Shown here: positions 15,336-25,582 of the stretch, piece by piece
Layout of the letters: each line of letters opens with the position of its first letter
Position numbering within the stretch: position 1 is the first letter of the stretch
Origin: Pseudoxanthomonas sp. PXM01
GTDB taxonomy: Bacteria > Pseudomonadota > Gammaproteobacteria > Xanthomonadales > Xanthomonadaceae
Length of the DNA: 64,000 nucleotides
Reading direction: 5' to 3'
NCBI RefSeq assembly: GCF_014851815.1
Contig: NZ_JACVAJ010000003.1
Location: forward strand, 434,001-498,000
Position numbers and translations under genes: made by a program
Notes under the pieces: generated by a model
What the model saw: only the letters and a program-made list of their open reading frames with translations
What the model was told of the DNA's origin: nothing
Databases searched by the model: none

Positions 15336-16589
15336 TTAGAAGTACGTGTGCACCAGGCCGGTCACGCGCACGTCGTCGTCCACGCGCAGCAGATGCCGCC
15401 ACTTGTCGAAGGTCAGGCAGGGATGGCTGATGTCGAAGCACAGCAGGTCGCCGACCTGCACGTCGTCGTCGGCGTCCACGTGCAGGAAGGCGTGCTGGTC
15501 CATGATCGCGTCCAGTCGCCAGTGCGCCGGCACCGGGGTCGGTGCGGCTTCGCCAGCGCGGTAACGCAACGCGGGCACTGGCAGGCCGGCGTCGAACGCG
15601 GCATCGCGCTTGCCCAGGCCGACGATCGCGCGCGTGGCTTCCGGGCGCGACTGCACGCAGGCCCATAGCTGCAACGCCGGCTGCAGGCCTTCGGCCATTT
15701 CGCGCGCCACCGGATTCGATGCATGGATACGCGTGGCGGCCTCGCGGTAGGCGCCGACATCGTGGGTCAGGTAGCAACCGGGCCGCAGCAGCACCTGCAC
15801 GACGGGATCGCGCGCGGCATCGGCGAATTCCTCCGCCACCACGTCGTACCAGGCCGAGCCGGCGCCGGACAGCAGGATGCGCGGTTCGGCGAACGCGTCC
15901 TGCGCGCGCAGCGATTGCAGGACGTCGACCGTGCGGCGCAGCAGCGTGCGCACGCCGGCCTCGTCCTTCAGCACGCCTTCGTAGGTCTCCACGCCGACCA
16001 GCGCCAGCGACTGCGGCCAACGGCGGATCGCCTCGACGACGGCGGCGACCTGCGCGTCGTCGCGCACGCCGGTGCGGCCGCCGCTGACGCCGACTTCCAG
16101 CAGCACGCGCAGGCGCTGGCCCTGCGCGGCGAAGAACGCGCCGAGCGCATCGGCGTTCGCGGCCGAATCGACCAGGCAGCAGAACGCGAAGGCGGGATCG
16201 CGTAGCAGGTCGGCGACGATCGCCATGTTGGCGCGGTCCACCAGCTGGTTCGCCATCAGCACGCGGCGCACGCCGTGGCGGTAGGCGTCGCTAACCTGTG
16301 GCGCGGTGGCCAGGGTGATGCCCCAAGCGCCGGCGTCGAGCTGCATGGCGAACAGCTCCGGGCTCATCGTGGTCTTGCCGTGCGGGGCGAGGTCCACGCC
16401 GTAGGCGGCGATGAAGCGCGCCATCCAGTCCAGGTTGTGGCGCAGCGCGCTGTCGCGCAGCACCGCCACGGGCAGGCTGACGTCGCCGTCCAGGACCGAC
16501 CAGCCGGCCGCGGCGATGGCGTCGGCGGTGCGGGCCTCGGGGCCGAGCCCCTTGCCGGTGGGTTCCGGATGAAACAGATTTTCAGCCAT
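15336..16589 (-). CDS. D-threonine aldolase / D-serine dehydratase-like PLP enzyme
   Basis: A 417-residue fold-type III PLP enzyme. DLAPHGKTTMSP holds the PLP lysine (Lys72), and DISHPCLTFDKW near the C-terminus has the His and Cys that bind zinc in D-threonine aldolases and eukaryotic-type D-serine dehydratases. Substrates are expected to be beta-hydroxy D-amino acids, cleaved to glycine plus aldehyde or dehydrated to an enamine. I chose ATG 16589; a longer frame upstream would run through the promoter region. First gene of the operon with gntP, rpiR, deacylase and ridA. Confidence 0.87.
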   Translation of the reverse strand: MAENLFHPEPTGKGLGPEARTADAIAAAGWSVLDGDVSLPVAVLRDSALRHNLDWMARFIAAYGVDLAPHGKTTMSPELFAMQLDAGAWGITLATAPQVSDAYRHGVRRVLMANQLVDRANMAIVADLLRDPAFAFCCLVDSAANADALGAFFAAQGQRLRVLLEVGVSGGRTGVRDDAQVAAVVEAIRRWPQSLALVGVETYEGVLKDEAGVRTLLRRTVDVLQSLRAQDAFAEPRILLSGAGSAWYDVVAEEFADAARDPVVQVLLRPGCYLTHDVGAYREAATRIHASNPVAREMAEGLQPALQLWACVQSRPEATRAIVGLGKRDAAFDAGLPVPALRYRAGEAAPTPVPAHWRLDAIMDQHAFLHVDADDDVQVGDLLCFDISHPCLTFDKWRHLLRVDDDVRVTGLVHTYF

Positions 16590-16682
16590 GGCGATATGCC
16601 TGCCGGGGTCAGAGGTCCGATTTGTAGCATGGGCCGGGTAGATCGTGAAAAATATTTGCAAGCCGTCCGGCGGGCTGATGCT

Positions 16683-16692
16683 TTGGTACTAG
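16683..16692. promoter_or_regulatory. Putative response-regulator site, CTAGTACCAA
   Basis: The 10-mer TTGGTACTAG (CTAGTACCAA on the minus strand) lies between the D-amino-acid operon and the NarL-type regulator gene. The identical 10-mer occurs at 21000-21009 before dctA. Read toward the aldolase-like gene it has the same orientation as toward dctA, 93 and 85 bases from the respective ATGs. I infer a binding site for the NarL-type regulator. Confidence 0.5.
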
Positions 16693-16731
16693 GTCCGGAG
16701 CCGGGCGCAGGGTGCATGCGAGACTCCCCGC

Positions 16732-17373
16732 ATGAGCACGACGATCCTGGTGGCCGACGACCATCCGCTGTTCCGCACCGCGGTGATCCACGCGCTGCGC
16801 GAGGCGCTGCCCGGCGCCACCGTGGCCGAGGCCGCCAGCGCGGCCAGCCTGGGCCAGGCGCTGGACGCGCGGCCGGACACCGACCTGGTGCTGCTGGACC
16901 TGACCATGCCGGGCGCGCACGGCTTCTCCGCGTTGCTGCACGTACGCGGCGAGCATCCCGAAGTGCCGGTGGTAGTGATCTCGTCGAACGAGCATCCGCG
17001 GGTGATCCGCCGCGCGCAGCAGTTCGGCGCGGCCGGCTTCATCCCGAAGTCGTCGCCGGCCGAGACCATCGGCGAGGCGGTGGCGGCGGTGCTGGACGGC
17101 GGCGCGTGGTTCCCGCCGCTGACCGCCGAGCGATCCGAGCAGGATGCCGCGCTCGCCGCGCGGCTGGCGCAGCTGACACCGCAGCAGTTCCGCGTATTGC
17201 TGTGCCTGGCCGATGGCCTGCTCAACAAGCAGATCGCGCACGAACTCGGCCTGGCCGAGAACACGGTGAAGGTGCATGTCACCGCGATCCTGAAGAAGCT
17301 GGAATGCCACAGCCGCACGCAGGCGGCGGTGCTGGTGAAATCGCTGGAGCCGGAAGGTCCGCCGGTCGAGTAG
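16732..17373 (+). CDS. NarL/FixJ family response regulator (ErdR/CrbR-like)
   Basis: A 213-residue two-component regulator. The receiver has acidic Asp9-Asp10 in LVADDHPLFR, phosphoacceptor Asp56 in LLDLTMPG and the switch Lys in GFIPKSSP. The C-terminal LuxR-type HTH covers about residues 145-205, with LLNKQIAHELGLAENTVKVHV. The receiver and its FIPKSSP segment resemble ErdR/CrbR regulators of acetate and alcohol metabolism in pseudomonads. Its likely partner is the hybrid kinase at 18314-20959. It diverges from the D-amino-acid operon and converges on the AEC carrier gene with 3 bases between them. Confidence 0.9.
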   Translation: MSTTILVADDHPLFRTAVIHALREALPGATVAEAASAASLGQALDARPDTDLVLLDLTMPGAHGFSALLHVRGEHPEVPVVVISSNEHPRVIRRAQQFGAAGFIPKSSPAETIGEAVAAVLDGGAWFPPLTAERSEQDAALAARLAQLTPQQFRVLLCLADGLLNKQIAHELGLAENTVKVHVTAILKKLECHSRTQAAVLVKSLEPEGPPVE

Positions 17374-17376
17374 GCG

Positions 17377-18291
17377 TCAGCCCAGCCAGCGCGGCAGCTG
17401 CATCGCCAGCGGCACGGTGGCGGCGGCGAACAGCGTCTGCCACGTCACCAGCGAGGCCATCAGCGGTGCGTCGCCGCCCATCTGCCGCGCCATGATGTAG
17501 GCGTTCGATGCCGTGGGCAGCGCCGCGTAGAAGCACGCCGCCACGGTCACCTCCGCGCTCGCGTCCAGCCAGCGGCAGACCAGCACGGCCAGCAGCGGCA
17601 AGGCGAGCAGCTTCAGCGCGGAGGTCGCACCGAGCAGCAGCGGGCGCACGTGGTCTCGGTTGAATTGCAGGCCGCCGCCCACGCACAGCAGACCGAGCGC
17701 CAGCGCCGCATCGGCGAGGATGTCGAGCGCGGCCGCCATCGATACCGGCAATGGCAGGCCGCTGAGGTTGAACAGCAGGCCGGCCAGCGTCGCCAGGATG
17801 ATCGGATTGCGTGCGAGTGCCCGCGCGATGCCGCGCGCGCTGGCATCGCCGCTGCCCCAGACCGCCAGCGCGACCACCGAGATGACGTTGACCACCGGCA
17901 GGCAGATCGCCAGCGCCAGCATCACCATCGCGGTGGTTTCGGGCGGGAACAGCAGCGCCGCCACCGCCAGCCCGAAGTAGCTGCTCGGCCGTACCGCGCC
18001 CTGCACCACCGACGAACGACTGGGATCGGGCAGGCGTTTCGCGAACCGCAGCGCCAGCAGTACCAGGCCGGTCAGCAGCAACGTGGGCAGCAGCGCGGCG
18101 AGCGACAGGTCGAGCGCATCGTGGGCGGACAGCTTCAGTCGCGCGGCGCCGACGAACAGCAGCGCGGGGAAGGCGACATAGAAGGAAAACCACTCCATCG
18201 CCGGGAACAGGCCATCGGGGACGCGCCGCATCCGTCGCAGTGCGGCGCCCAGCAGCACGATGGCGAGGACGGGAATGACGTAGGTCAGCAT
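17377..18291 (-). CDS. AEC family transporter
   Basis: A 304-residue membrane protein of the auxin efflux carrier family, with about ten helices in two halves. It begins MLTYVIPVLAIVLLGAALRR, the usual AEC start, and has NRDHVRPLLLGATSALKLLALPLLA and CFYAALPTASNAYIMARQMGGD, the conserved C-terminal stretch. Bacterial members such as MdcF and MleP carry malonate or malate. Its place between a response regulator and its probable kinase, both near dctA, suggests an organic acid substrate. It is 22 bases downstream of the kinase gene on the same strand. Confidence 0.87.
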   Translation of the reverse strand: MLTYVIPVLAIVLLGAALRRMRRVPDGLFPAMEWFSFYVAFPALLFVGAARLKLSAHDALDLSLAALLPTLLLTGLVLLALRFAKRLPDPSRSSVVQGAVRPSSYFGLAVAALLFPPETTAMVMLALAICLPVVNVISVVALAVWGSGDASARGIARALARNPIILATLAGLLFNLSGLPLPVSMAAALDILADAALALGLLCVGGGLQFNRDHVRPLLLGATSALKLLALPLLAVLVCRWLDASAEVTVAACFYAALPTASNAYIMARQMGGDAPLMASLVTWQTLFAAATVPLAMQLPRWLG

Positions 18292-18313
18292 CGGCTCGGC
18301 ATCGGCTTGATCC

Positions 18314-20959
18314 TCAGTGCGCGCGGCGCACGTGGAGTTGGGTCATCAGCGCGCGCAGCGCCGCGGGTTTCACCGGCTTGGCGAGGAAACCCCAGCCGTG
18401 ATGCAGCGCCAGCGCGCGCAGCGCATCGTCGCGCTCGGCGGTCACCAGGATCACCGGCGGCGTGCTGTTCCAGCGCTCGCACAGACGGGTGTAGAGCGTC
18501 GGGCCGTCGGTGTCGCCCAGCCGCACGTCGAGCAGCAGCAGGTCGGGCGCCTGTCCCGGCATCGCGGCCGCCAGCGCATCGGCCGGGCCGGCCGCCAGGC
18601 CGACCTCGCATTCCCAGCGTTGCAACAGCGCGCGCGTGGCCTCGCAGACGCGCGGATCGTCGTCGACGCACCACACGCGGCGTCCGCGCAGCGGCGAACC
18701 GTCGTCGATATCGGCCACCACGGGCGACGTTTCCGCCATCGGCGCCGTGGCGACGCCGTGCGGCAGCTCGACCCAGAACACGCTGCCGCGGCCGAGGTGC
18801 GAGCGCAGGCCGATGCGGTGGCCGAGCAGGCGGCCGATGCGTTCGACGATCGCCAGTCCCAGGCCGGCACCCCGATCGCTGGCGACGCCGTCGTTGAGGC
18901 GGCGGAACTCTTCGAAGATTTCCGCCTGCAGGGCTTCGGGAATACCCGGTCCCTGGTCGTGCACTTCGATGCGCACGCCGTCGCCGGTGCGGCGCACGCC
19001 GAGCAGCACGCGGCCGCGCGGCGTGTAGCGGATCGCATTCGACAGGAAGTTCTGCAGGATCCGCCGCAGCAGGGCTTCGTCGCTGCGCACGACGGCGCGC
19101 GTAGGCACGCTGTCGAGCACCAGCCCGCGTTCGGTCGCGGCCATGCCGAACTCGCGCGCCAGCGCCTCCAGCAGCGGCGCCAGCGCGAAGTCGCGCACGC
19201 GCGTCGGCAGCGCGCCGGATTCCAGCCGGGCGATGTCGAGCAGGCTGTTGAGGATGGCGTCCTGCGCGGTCAGCGCATTGTCGACGTGGTCGGCGATGCG
19301 TCGCGCCTCGTCCTCGTGCAGGCGGCCGCGCAGCGCCGACACGAACATGCGCGCGGCGTTGAGCGGTTGCAGCAGGTCGTGCACGGCGGAGGCGACGAAG
19401 CGCGTCTTGTAGCGGTTGGCGTTCTCCGCGGCCTGGGTGGCGTCGGCCAGCGCACGCGTGCGCTCTTCCACGCGGTGTTCCAGCGCATCGGCCAGCGAGC
19501 GCAGTTCGCGCGCCGCGTTCTTGTAGCTGGTGATGTCGGCGTAGCTGGTGACGAAGCCGCCATCCGGCAACGGGTTGCCGCGGATCTCCAGCACCACGCC
19601 GTCGTCCTTCTCGCTCTCGCGCATGTGCGGCTTGCCGCTGCGCAGGTGCTCGATGCGCCGCTGGATCGCCTCTTCGACCGGGCCCGGGCCGAGCAGGCCG
19701 CGGCGCGCGTTGTAGCGGAACACGTCCTCGATCGGCCGGCCGACGTGGATCAGGTCGGGCGGGAAGCGGAACAGGTCCATGTAGCGCGAGTTCCACGCGA
19801 CCAGCCGCAGGTCCGCATCGATGATCACCACGCCTTGCGGCAGGTGTTCGAGGCTGCGGCTGAGACCGGCGTCGGCGGAGCGCGCGGCTTCGACGATGCC
19901 ATCCTGCGCGGTGCGCAGCTCCTGCGCGTGCTGTTGCAGCACGGCTTCCAGTTCCTCGCGGCTGCGTCGCTGCAGCAGCGCGATGCGGCGGCGCTGCTGC
20001 ATGAACAACGCCAGGAACGACAGCGCCAGCCAGACGCCGCCGGCGGCGAGCGCGGCGGTGCGGCCCGCCGCGGTGATCGCCGACGCATCATGCAGCAGGT
20101 GCAGTTGCCAGCCTTCCTCGGGCAGGGCCATCGACTGCCACAGCACCGGCGCGGGCAGGGTGGGGTCGCGCAGCTGCACGCGCCTCGCACCGTCGCCCGG
20201 GGCCGACAGGTTCTGCCACTGCAGCTGACGCAGGGTCTGACGCGCGTACTGGCGGGTGGCGTCGAGCTCGCGGCGGTCGGCGTCGGTCAGCGTGCGCAGC
20301 GTGCGGTAGCGCCAGGCGTCCTGGCTGGCGAGGAAGATCACTCCGTGCGCATCGCTGACGAGCACGATGTCCGGTGTCTGCAACCATTCCTGTTCCAGCG
20401 CGTCCAGCTCGATCTTGATGACGATGAGGCCGATGACGTCGCCGCCGTCGCCGGTGATCGCCTGCGACAGGAAGTAGCCCGGCTCGCCGGTGGTCAGGCC
20501 GATGCCGTAGAACTGCCCCTGCCCGTCGCGCAGCGCCTGTTTCACGTAGGGACGGAAGCTGTAGTCCTCGCCGACGTTGCTGGTGGGCTCACGCCAGTTG
20601 CTGGCGGCCAGCGCGGTGCCGTGGCGGTCGATCAGCGTCAGCGTCGAGGAGCGGGTGACGCTGTTGGCGTCCTCCAGGCGCTGGTTGAGCGCGTTGCGGC
20701 GCGCGTCGTCGACCGGCGCGAGCAGCGCATCGCGCAGGTCGGGATCCTGCGCAAGCACCTGCGGCAGCGTGCGATAGCGGTCGATGCGCTGCTGCAGGGC
20801 CTGCGCGTGCAGGTCGAGCTGGCGTTCCAGCTGCGTGGTCTCCGCACGCTGCGCGCGCGTGCCGGCCCAGTGGTAGGCCAGCGTCATCACCAGCGCCGCG
20901 CCGCCGAGGATCGCCAGCACGACGGACAGGATCTGGCGGTGGCGGCGGGCACGCAGCAT
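18314..20959 (-). CDS. Hybrid sensor histidine kinase/response regulator with periplasmic sensor
   Basis: An 881-residue inner-membrane sensor. One helix (about 9-29) leads into a periplasmic double-Cache-like domain (to about 290; [14 protein letters not shown] and [13 protein letters not shown] recall DctB sensors), a second helix lies near 300-318, then a PAS domain ([21 protein letters not shown]), a HisKA domain with [13 protein letters not shown] (His527), an ATPase with DQGPGIPE and [13 protein letters not shown], and a C-terminal receiver with [10 protein letters not shown]. The [11 protein letters not shown] box is that of CrbS/MxtR-type kinases. It probably senses dicarboxylates and works with the NarL-type regulator at 16732 to control the divergent dctA. 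Confidence 0.9.
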   Translation of the reverse strand: MLRARRHRQILSVVLAILGGAALVMTLAYHWAGTRAQRAETTQLERQLDLHAQALQQRIDRYRTLPQVLAQDPDLRDALLAPVDDARRNALNQRLEDANSVTRSSTLTLIDRHGTALAASNWREPTSNVGEDYSFRPYVKQALRDGQGQFYGIGLTTGEPGYFLSQAITGDGGDVIGLIVIKIELDALEQEWLQTPDIVLVSDAHGVIFLASQDAWRYRTLRTLTDADRRELDATRQYARQTLRQLQWQNLSAPGDGARRVQLRDPTLPAPVLWQSMALPEEGWQLHLLHDASAITAAGRTAALAAGGVWLALSFLALFMQQRRRIALLQRRSREELEAVLQQHAQELRTAQDGIVEAARSADAGLSRSLEHLPQGVVIIDADLRLVAWNSRYMDLFRFPPDLIHVGRPIEDVFRYNARRGLLGPGPVEEAIQRRIEHLRSGKPHMRESEKDDGVVLEIRGNPLPDGGFVTSYADITSYKNAARELRSLADALEHRVEERTRALADATQAAENANRYKTRFVASAVHDLLQPLNAARMFVSALRGRLHEDEARRIADHVDNALTAQDAILNSLLDIARLESGALPTRVRDFALAPLLEALAREFGMAATERGLVLDSVPTRAVVRSDEALLRRILQNFLSNAIRYTPRGRVLLGVRRTGDGVRIEVHDQGPGIPEALQAEIFEEFRRLNDGVASDRGAGLGLAIVERIGRLLGHRIGLRSHLGRGSVFWVELPHGVATAPMAETSPVVADIDDGSPLRGRRVWCVDDDPRVCEATRALLQRWECEVGLAAGPADALAAAMPGQAPDLLLLDVRLGDTDGPTLYTRLCERWNSTPPVILVTAERDDALRALALHHGWGFLAKPVKPAALRALMTQLHVRRAH

Positions 20960-20999
20960 GGGGGCCCAGTCTACTGGGGCACTGCCGCAGGCGCGGGGG

Positions 21000-21009
21000 C
21001 TAGTACCAA
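21000..21009. promoter_or_regulatory. Putative response-regulator site upstream of dctA, CTAGTACCAA
   Basis: This is an exact copy of the 10-mer at 16683-16692, within the gap between the divergent kinase and dctA genes and 85 bases before the dctA ATG. TACAAC at 21040-21045 could be a -10 box. Inferred binding site for the NarL-type regulator. Confidence 0.5.
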
Positions 21010-21094
21010 TAGGTTATCGGTGCGGCGGCGATGCGGGGGTACAACATGCCGGCCGCCGATCCGGGTGGCGCCGCCGTTTTCCGGAGTCTCCCCC

Positions 21095-22450
21095 ATGCAA
21101 CTGGCCGATACCCCTTTCGTGCCGCCGCCGAAGCAGCCGCTGTACAAGCAGCTCTACTTCCAGGTGATCGTGGCGATCGTGCTGGGCGCATTGCTGGGGC
21201 ATTTCGAGCCGGCGCTGGCCGAATCGATGAAGCCGCTGGGCGACGCCTTCATCAAACTGGTGAAGATGATCATCGCGCCGGTGATCTTCCTGACCATCGT
21301 CACCGGCATCGCCGGCATGACCCACCTGCGCACGGTGGGCCGGGTGTTCGCCAAGGCGATGGCGTACTTCCTGTTCTTCTCCACGCTGGCGCTCGTCATC
21401 GGCATGGTCGTCGCGCACGTGGTCCAGCCCGGCGCCGGCATGAATATCAATCCGGCCGACCTGGACCGGTCCGCGGTCGACGACTACGTGCAGAAGTCGC
21501 ACGAGCTGTCGCTGGTCGGCTTCCTGATGGACATCATCCCGAAGACGCTGGTCAGCCCGCTGGTGGGCGACAACATCCTGCAGGTGCTGTTCGTGGCGGT
21601 GCTGTTCGGCCTGTCGCTGGCGCTGGTCGGCGAGAAGGGCCGTCCGGTGCTGAACCTGCTGGAAGCGCTGACCGCGCCGGTGTTCCGGCTGGTGCACATC
21701 CTGATGCGCGCGGCGCCCATCGGTGCGTTCGGCGCCATCGCCTTCACCATCGGCAAGTACGGCGTCGGCATGCTGGTCAACCTGGCGTGGCTGGTGGGTT
21801 CGTTCTACCTCACCTCGCTGCTGTTCGTGATCGTCATCCTCGGCCTGGTGTCGTGGTGGTGCGGCTTCTCGATCTTCCGCCTGATCCGCTACCTGAAGGC
21901 GGAACTGCTGCTGGTGCTGGGCACCTCGTCGTCCGAATCCGCACTGCCGTCGCTGATGGAGAAGATGGAGCGCGCCGGCGCGTCGAAGTCGGTCGTCGGC
22001 CTGGTCGTGCCGACCGGCTACTCGTTCAACCTGGACGGCACCAACATCTACATGACGCTGGCCGCGCTGTTCATCGCGCAGGCCACCAATACCGAGCTGA
22101 GCCTGGGCCACCAGATCATGCTGCTGCTGGTCGCGATGCTGAGCTCGAAGGGCGCGGCCGGCGTGACCGGCGCCGGTTTCATCACGCTGGCGGCGACGCT
22201 GGCGGTGGTGCCGGAAGTGCCCGTCGCCGGCATGGCGCTGATCCTCGGCATCGACCGCTTCATGAGCGAGTGCCGCTCGCTGACCAATTTCACCGGCAAC
22301 GCGGTGGCCACGCTGGTGGTCGCGCGCTGGGAGAACGCGCTCGACCGCGACGCGCTGGCGCGCGCGCTGGGCGGCCCGTCCGCCCCCATCGCCGCCGCGC
22401 CGGACCCGGCCGCAGGCCCGGGCGACCCGACACGACTCACGGCCGACTGA
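21095..22450 (+). CDS. dctA: C4-dicarboxylate/proton symporter
   Basis: A 451-residue DAACS-family inner-membrane transporter for succinate, fumarate and malate. Signatures include [17 protein letters not shown] at the start, [20 protein letters not shown], the serine-rich re-entrant loop [37 protein letters not shown], and the second loop [41 protein letters not shown] is the cation-binding end. ATG 21095 gives the normal N-terminus, with a GGAG-type site upstream. It diverges from a DctB-like hybrid kinase gene. Confidence 0.95.
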   Translation: MQLADTPFVPPPKQPLYKQLYFQVIVAIVLGALLGHFEPALAESMKPLGDAFIKLVKMIIAPVIFLTIVTGIAGMTHLRTVGRVFAKAMAYFLFFSTLALVIGMVVAHVVQPGAGMNINPADLDRSAVDDYVQKSHELSLVGFLMDIIPKTLVSPLVGDNILQVLFVAVLFGLSLALVGEKGRPVLNLLEALTAPVFRLVHILMRAAPIGAFGAIAFTIGKYGVGMLVNLAWLVGSFYLTSLLFVIVILGLVSWWCGFSIFRLIRYLKAELLLVLGTSSSESALPSLMEKMERAGASKSVVGLVVPTGYSFNLDGTNIYMTLAALFIAQATNTELSLGHQIMLLLVAMLSSKGAAGVTGAGFITLAATLAVVPEVPVAGMALILGIDRFMSECRSLTNFTGNAVATLVVARWENALDRDALARALGGPSAPIAAAPDPAAGPGDPTRLTAD

Positions 22451-22488
22451 CGCCGGCCACACCACGTCTTCAGAGGAGGGACTGAACG

Positions 22489-25400
22489 ATGCAACCCCAT
22501 AACCGACGCACCGCGCTATCGCGGAGCAGCCTGACCCTGGCCTTGCTGGCGGTGATCCACGCCGCCGCGGCCCAGGACACCACGCCGCCGGCCGAACCGG
22601 CGCCGCAATCGGCACCCGCCGAGGAACCCACCACGCTCGACAAGGTCACCGTGGTCGGCTCGCATATCCAGGGCGCATCGACCACCGACGCGTTGCCGGT
22701 GATGGTCGTGGGCGCCGAACAGATCGATGCCGCCGGCGCGATCTCCGGCGACGAGCTGATGCGCACCATTCCGCAGATGGGCGACGTGCTGTTCGACGCG
22801 TCCAACAATCCGCAGACCAGCAACGCGGCGCGCGGCGACGTCAACTCGGTCAACCTGCGCTCGCTCGGCGTCGGCAACACGCTGGTGCTGCTCAACGGGC
22901 GCCGGCTGGTGCAGCACCCGACCAGCCAGGGCACATCCGACACCGGCACGGTGCCGGTGCAGAGCTTCAATTCCAATGCGATCCCGGTGTCGGGCCTGGA
23001 CCGCATGGAGATCCTGCTCGACGGCGCGGCCGCGATCTACGGCGCCGATGCGGTCGCCGGCGTAGTCAACACCGTGCTGCAGACCGACTTCGACGGCGTC
23101 AGCGCCAGCACGCGCTACGGCAGTGCCGAAGGCACGGGCATGAACGAGTTCGAGGTGAACCTGTTCGCCGGCAAGAACTACGACCGCGGCAACGTGTCGG
23201 CGTTCATCAACTACACCGACCGCTCCGAGCTGATGGCGTCGGACCAGGACTTCACCGCGACCGACGACCTGCGCGCGCTGTTCGCCGACTATCCGGATTT
23301 CGCCGGCCTGGCCGCGCTGGATGGCCGCTCGTCGCATACGCCGTGGGCGCGCCTGACGGTCGGTCCGCGCGCGGTGATCCGTTCCAACGGCACGGCGGTG
23401 ACCAACACGGCCGGTGCGTTCCGCATCCAGCCGTCGAGCTTCGGTTGCGGCGTCAGCTTCGGCACCGACCTGTGCCTTGCCAGCGGCAACCACAACTTCA
23501 ACACCACCAACCGCGACATGCGCTACGACACGCGCCACGGCACCACGGTGCGGCCGTCGGTCGAGCGCATCAACGTGTTCGTGACCGGCCACCACGACCT
23601 CACCGATACGGTCGAGGCGTTCGGCGAAATCGGCTTCTATCACGCGGTCAGCGAAGCGACGCAGCCGCCGGTGGTCAACCTCAACAGCCTGTGGATTCCG
23701 GCGACCAACTACTGGAACCCGTTCGGCGCGGCGACGCTGCCCGACGGCACGCCGAACCCGAACCGCCTGCCCGGCCTGACCGGCGTGCCGGCCGCCGGCC
23801 TGCCGGTGCAGATGAGCAACTACCGCTACGTCGATACCGGCTTCCAGCGCGTGCGCGTGGAGAACTACCAGGCGCGCTTCCTCGCTGGCCTGCGCGGCGA
23901 GTGGAACGGCTGGAACTGGGAAACGGCGCTGCTGTATTCCGAGGCCGAGGCCGAAGACCGGTCGCCCAACATCAACATGACCAGGCTGCAGCAGCAGCTC
24001 GCCCTCGCCACCCCGGACGCATACAACCCGTTCAGCGGCGGCTGTGTGGCCACGCCGACCTATGGCGACTGCTCGCCGAGTTCGCAGGCGGCGACCGACG
24101 GCATCGTGTTCGACCTGGTGCGCGAGTCGCGCACCACGCTGACGATGGCCGACTTCAAGATGAGCCGCGGCGACCTGTTCTCGCTGCCGGCCGGCAACGT
24201 CGGCGTCGCCTTCGGTGCGGAAGCGCGCCGTGAGACCCAGCGCGACGACCGCGATGCCAACCTCGACGGCACCTACACCTTCACCGACATGGTGACCGGC
24301 GAGACCAACCTCAGCAACGTCGCCGCGGTCAGCCCGAATCCGGACACGCGCGGCTCGCGCAACGTCGGCTCGGCCTATGTCGAATTCGCGGTGCCGCTGG
24401 TGTCGGAAGACATGGGCATCCCGCTGGTGCATCGCCTCGACATGCAGCTGGCCGGACGCTACGAGCACTACTCCGACTTCGGTTCGGTCGCCAAGCCCAA
24501 GGTGGCGCTGGCGTGGGACCTGGTGGACGGCGTGCGCCTGCGCGGTTCGTATTCGGAAGGCTTCCGTGCGCCGAACCTCGAACAGACCAACGCCACGCAG
24601 TACTCGCGCCTGGCCAGCGGCATGGACCACATCCGCTGCGAAGCCGATCTGCGCGCCGGCCGCATCGCCTCGTTCAGTGCCTGCGGGCAGAACACCGCCG
24701 GTGCCTCGCTGCTGGTGGCGGGCAATCCGGACCTGGAGCCCGAAGAGAGCACCAACACCTCGTTCGGCGTGGTGTTCCAGCCGACCTTCATCCCCGAGCG
24801 CTTCGGCAGCTTCACCTTCACCGTCGATCGCTGGAAGATCAAGCAGGAGCAGATCGTCGGCCTGCTCGGTGCGCAGACCGCACTGACGGTGGACTACCTC
24901 AATCGCGTCGACGGCGGCAGCAATCCGCTGGTGGTGCGCGAGGCCCCCACGCAGGAAGACATCGACTTCTTCGCCGGTACCGGCATCGATCCGGTCGGAC
25001 GCGTCATCGCCATCAACGACCGCTTCATCAACCTGCAACCGCAGACGGCGGGCGGCATCGACTTCGGCATGGACTGGTCGCTGCGCCGCACGCGTTTCGG
25101 CTCGTTCTCGGTCAACCTCAATGCGACGCGCCTGCTGGAGTTCACCCGCGATCCGGGCGACATCGTCAATGCGCTGTACGCCGCACGCGCCGCGGGCACC
25201 ATCGATCCGCTGACCCCGCTGCCGGACCCGAGCCAGCTGATCGGCCAGAACGGCCGCCCGGAATGGCGCGCCAGCGGCTCGCTGACCTGGAACAAGTCGG
25301 CCTGGCGCGTGGGCTACTCGGCGCAGTACATGAGTTCGTTCGAACAGCCGCAGCTGCTGGGCGTGTCGGGCGATCCGTGGGTGGTCGAGCAGCGGCTGAC

Positions 25401-25566
25401 CCACAACCTGTACGGCCAGTACCGCTTCCCCGATGGCACCGCCGTGCGCCTGGGCGTGCGCGACCTGACCGACGAGGGGCCGTCGCTGGCCGATGGCGGT
25501 TACCGCGGTTCGTTGCACAATCCGTGGGGCCGCTACTGGTACGTCAACATCAGCCGCTCGTTCTGA
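22489..25566 (+). CDS. TonB-dependent outer-membrane receptor
   Basis: A 1025-residue outer-membrane receptor. A signal peptide covers about residues 1-29 (LTLALLAVIHAAAAQ). A Pro/Glu-rich linker leads to TLDKVTVVGSHI, the TonB-box-to-plug junction, then the plug with GDELMRTIPQMGD, VNLRSLGVGNTLVLLNGRRL and EILLDGAAAIYGADAVAGVVN. The barrel has the usual LRGSYSEGFRAPNLEQ segment and ends in the aromatic VNISRSF needed for assembly. Plug sequences of this kind are typical of the large receptor sets of Xanthomonadaceae. It lies 38 bases after dctA and 16 before a secreted hydrolase. Ligand unknown, possibly a peptide or organic acid. Confidence 0.92.
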   Translation: MQPHNRRTALSRSSLTLALLAVIHAAAAQDTTPPAEPAPQSAPAEEPTTLDKVTVVGSHIQGASTTDALPVMVVGAEQIDAAGAISGDELMRTIPQMGDVLFDASNNPQTSNAARGDVNSVNLRSLGVGNTLVLLNGRRLVQHPTSQGTSDTGTVPVQSFNSNAIPVSGLDRMEILLDGAAAIYGADAVAGVVNTVLQTDFDGVSASTRYGSAEGTGMNEFEVNLFAGKNYDRGNVSAFINYTDRSELMASDQDFTATDDLRALFADYPDFAGLAALDGRSSHTPWARLTVGPRAVIRSNGTAVTNTAGAFRIQPSSFGCGVSFGTDLCLASGNHNFNTTNRDMRYDTRHGTTVRPSVERINVFVTGHHDLTDTVEAFGEIGFYHAVSEATQPPVVNLNSLWIPATNYWNPFGAATLPDGTPNPNRLPGLTGVPAAGLPVQMSNYRYVDTGFQRVRVENYQARFLAGLRGEWNGWNWETALLYSEAEAEDRSPNINMTRLQQQLALATPDAYNPFSGGCVATPTYGDCSPSSQAATDGIVFDLVRESRTTLTMADFKMSRGDLFSLPAGNVGVAFGAEARRETQRDDRDANLDGTYTFTDMVTGETNLSNVAAVSPNPDTRGSRNVGSAYVEFAVPLVSEDMGIPLVHRLDMQLAGRYEHYSDFGSVAKPKVALAWDLVDGVRLRGSYSEGFRAPNLEQTNATQYSRLASGMDHIRCEADLRAGRIASFSACGQNTAGASLLVAGNPDLEPEESTNTSFGVVFQPTFIPERFGSFTFTVDRWKIKQEQIVGLLGAQTALTVDYLNRVDGGSNPLVVREAPTQEDIDFFAGTGIDPVGRVIAINDRFINLQPQTAGGIDFGMDWSLRRTRFGSFSVNLNATRLLEFTRDPGDIVNALYAARAAGTIDPLTPLPDPSQLIGQNGRPEWRASGSLTWNKSAWRVGYSAQYMSSFEQPQLLGVSGDPWVVEQRLTHNLYGQYRFPDGTAVRLGVRDLTDEGPSLADGGYRGSLHNPWGRYWYVNISRSF

Positions 25567-25582
25567 GGAGCCTGCACCCGCG

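Noticed and set aside
18317..22450. A 1377-codon open frame on the plus strand
   Set aside because: Most of it is antisense to the hybrid kinase gene. Only its end from 21095 is the real dctA gene. High GC removes stop codons from shadow frames.
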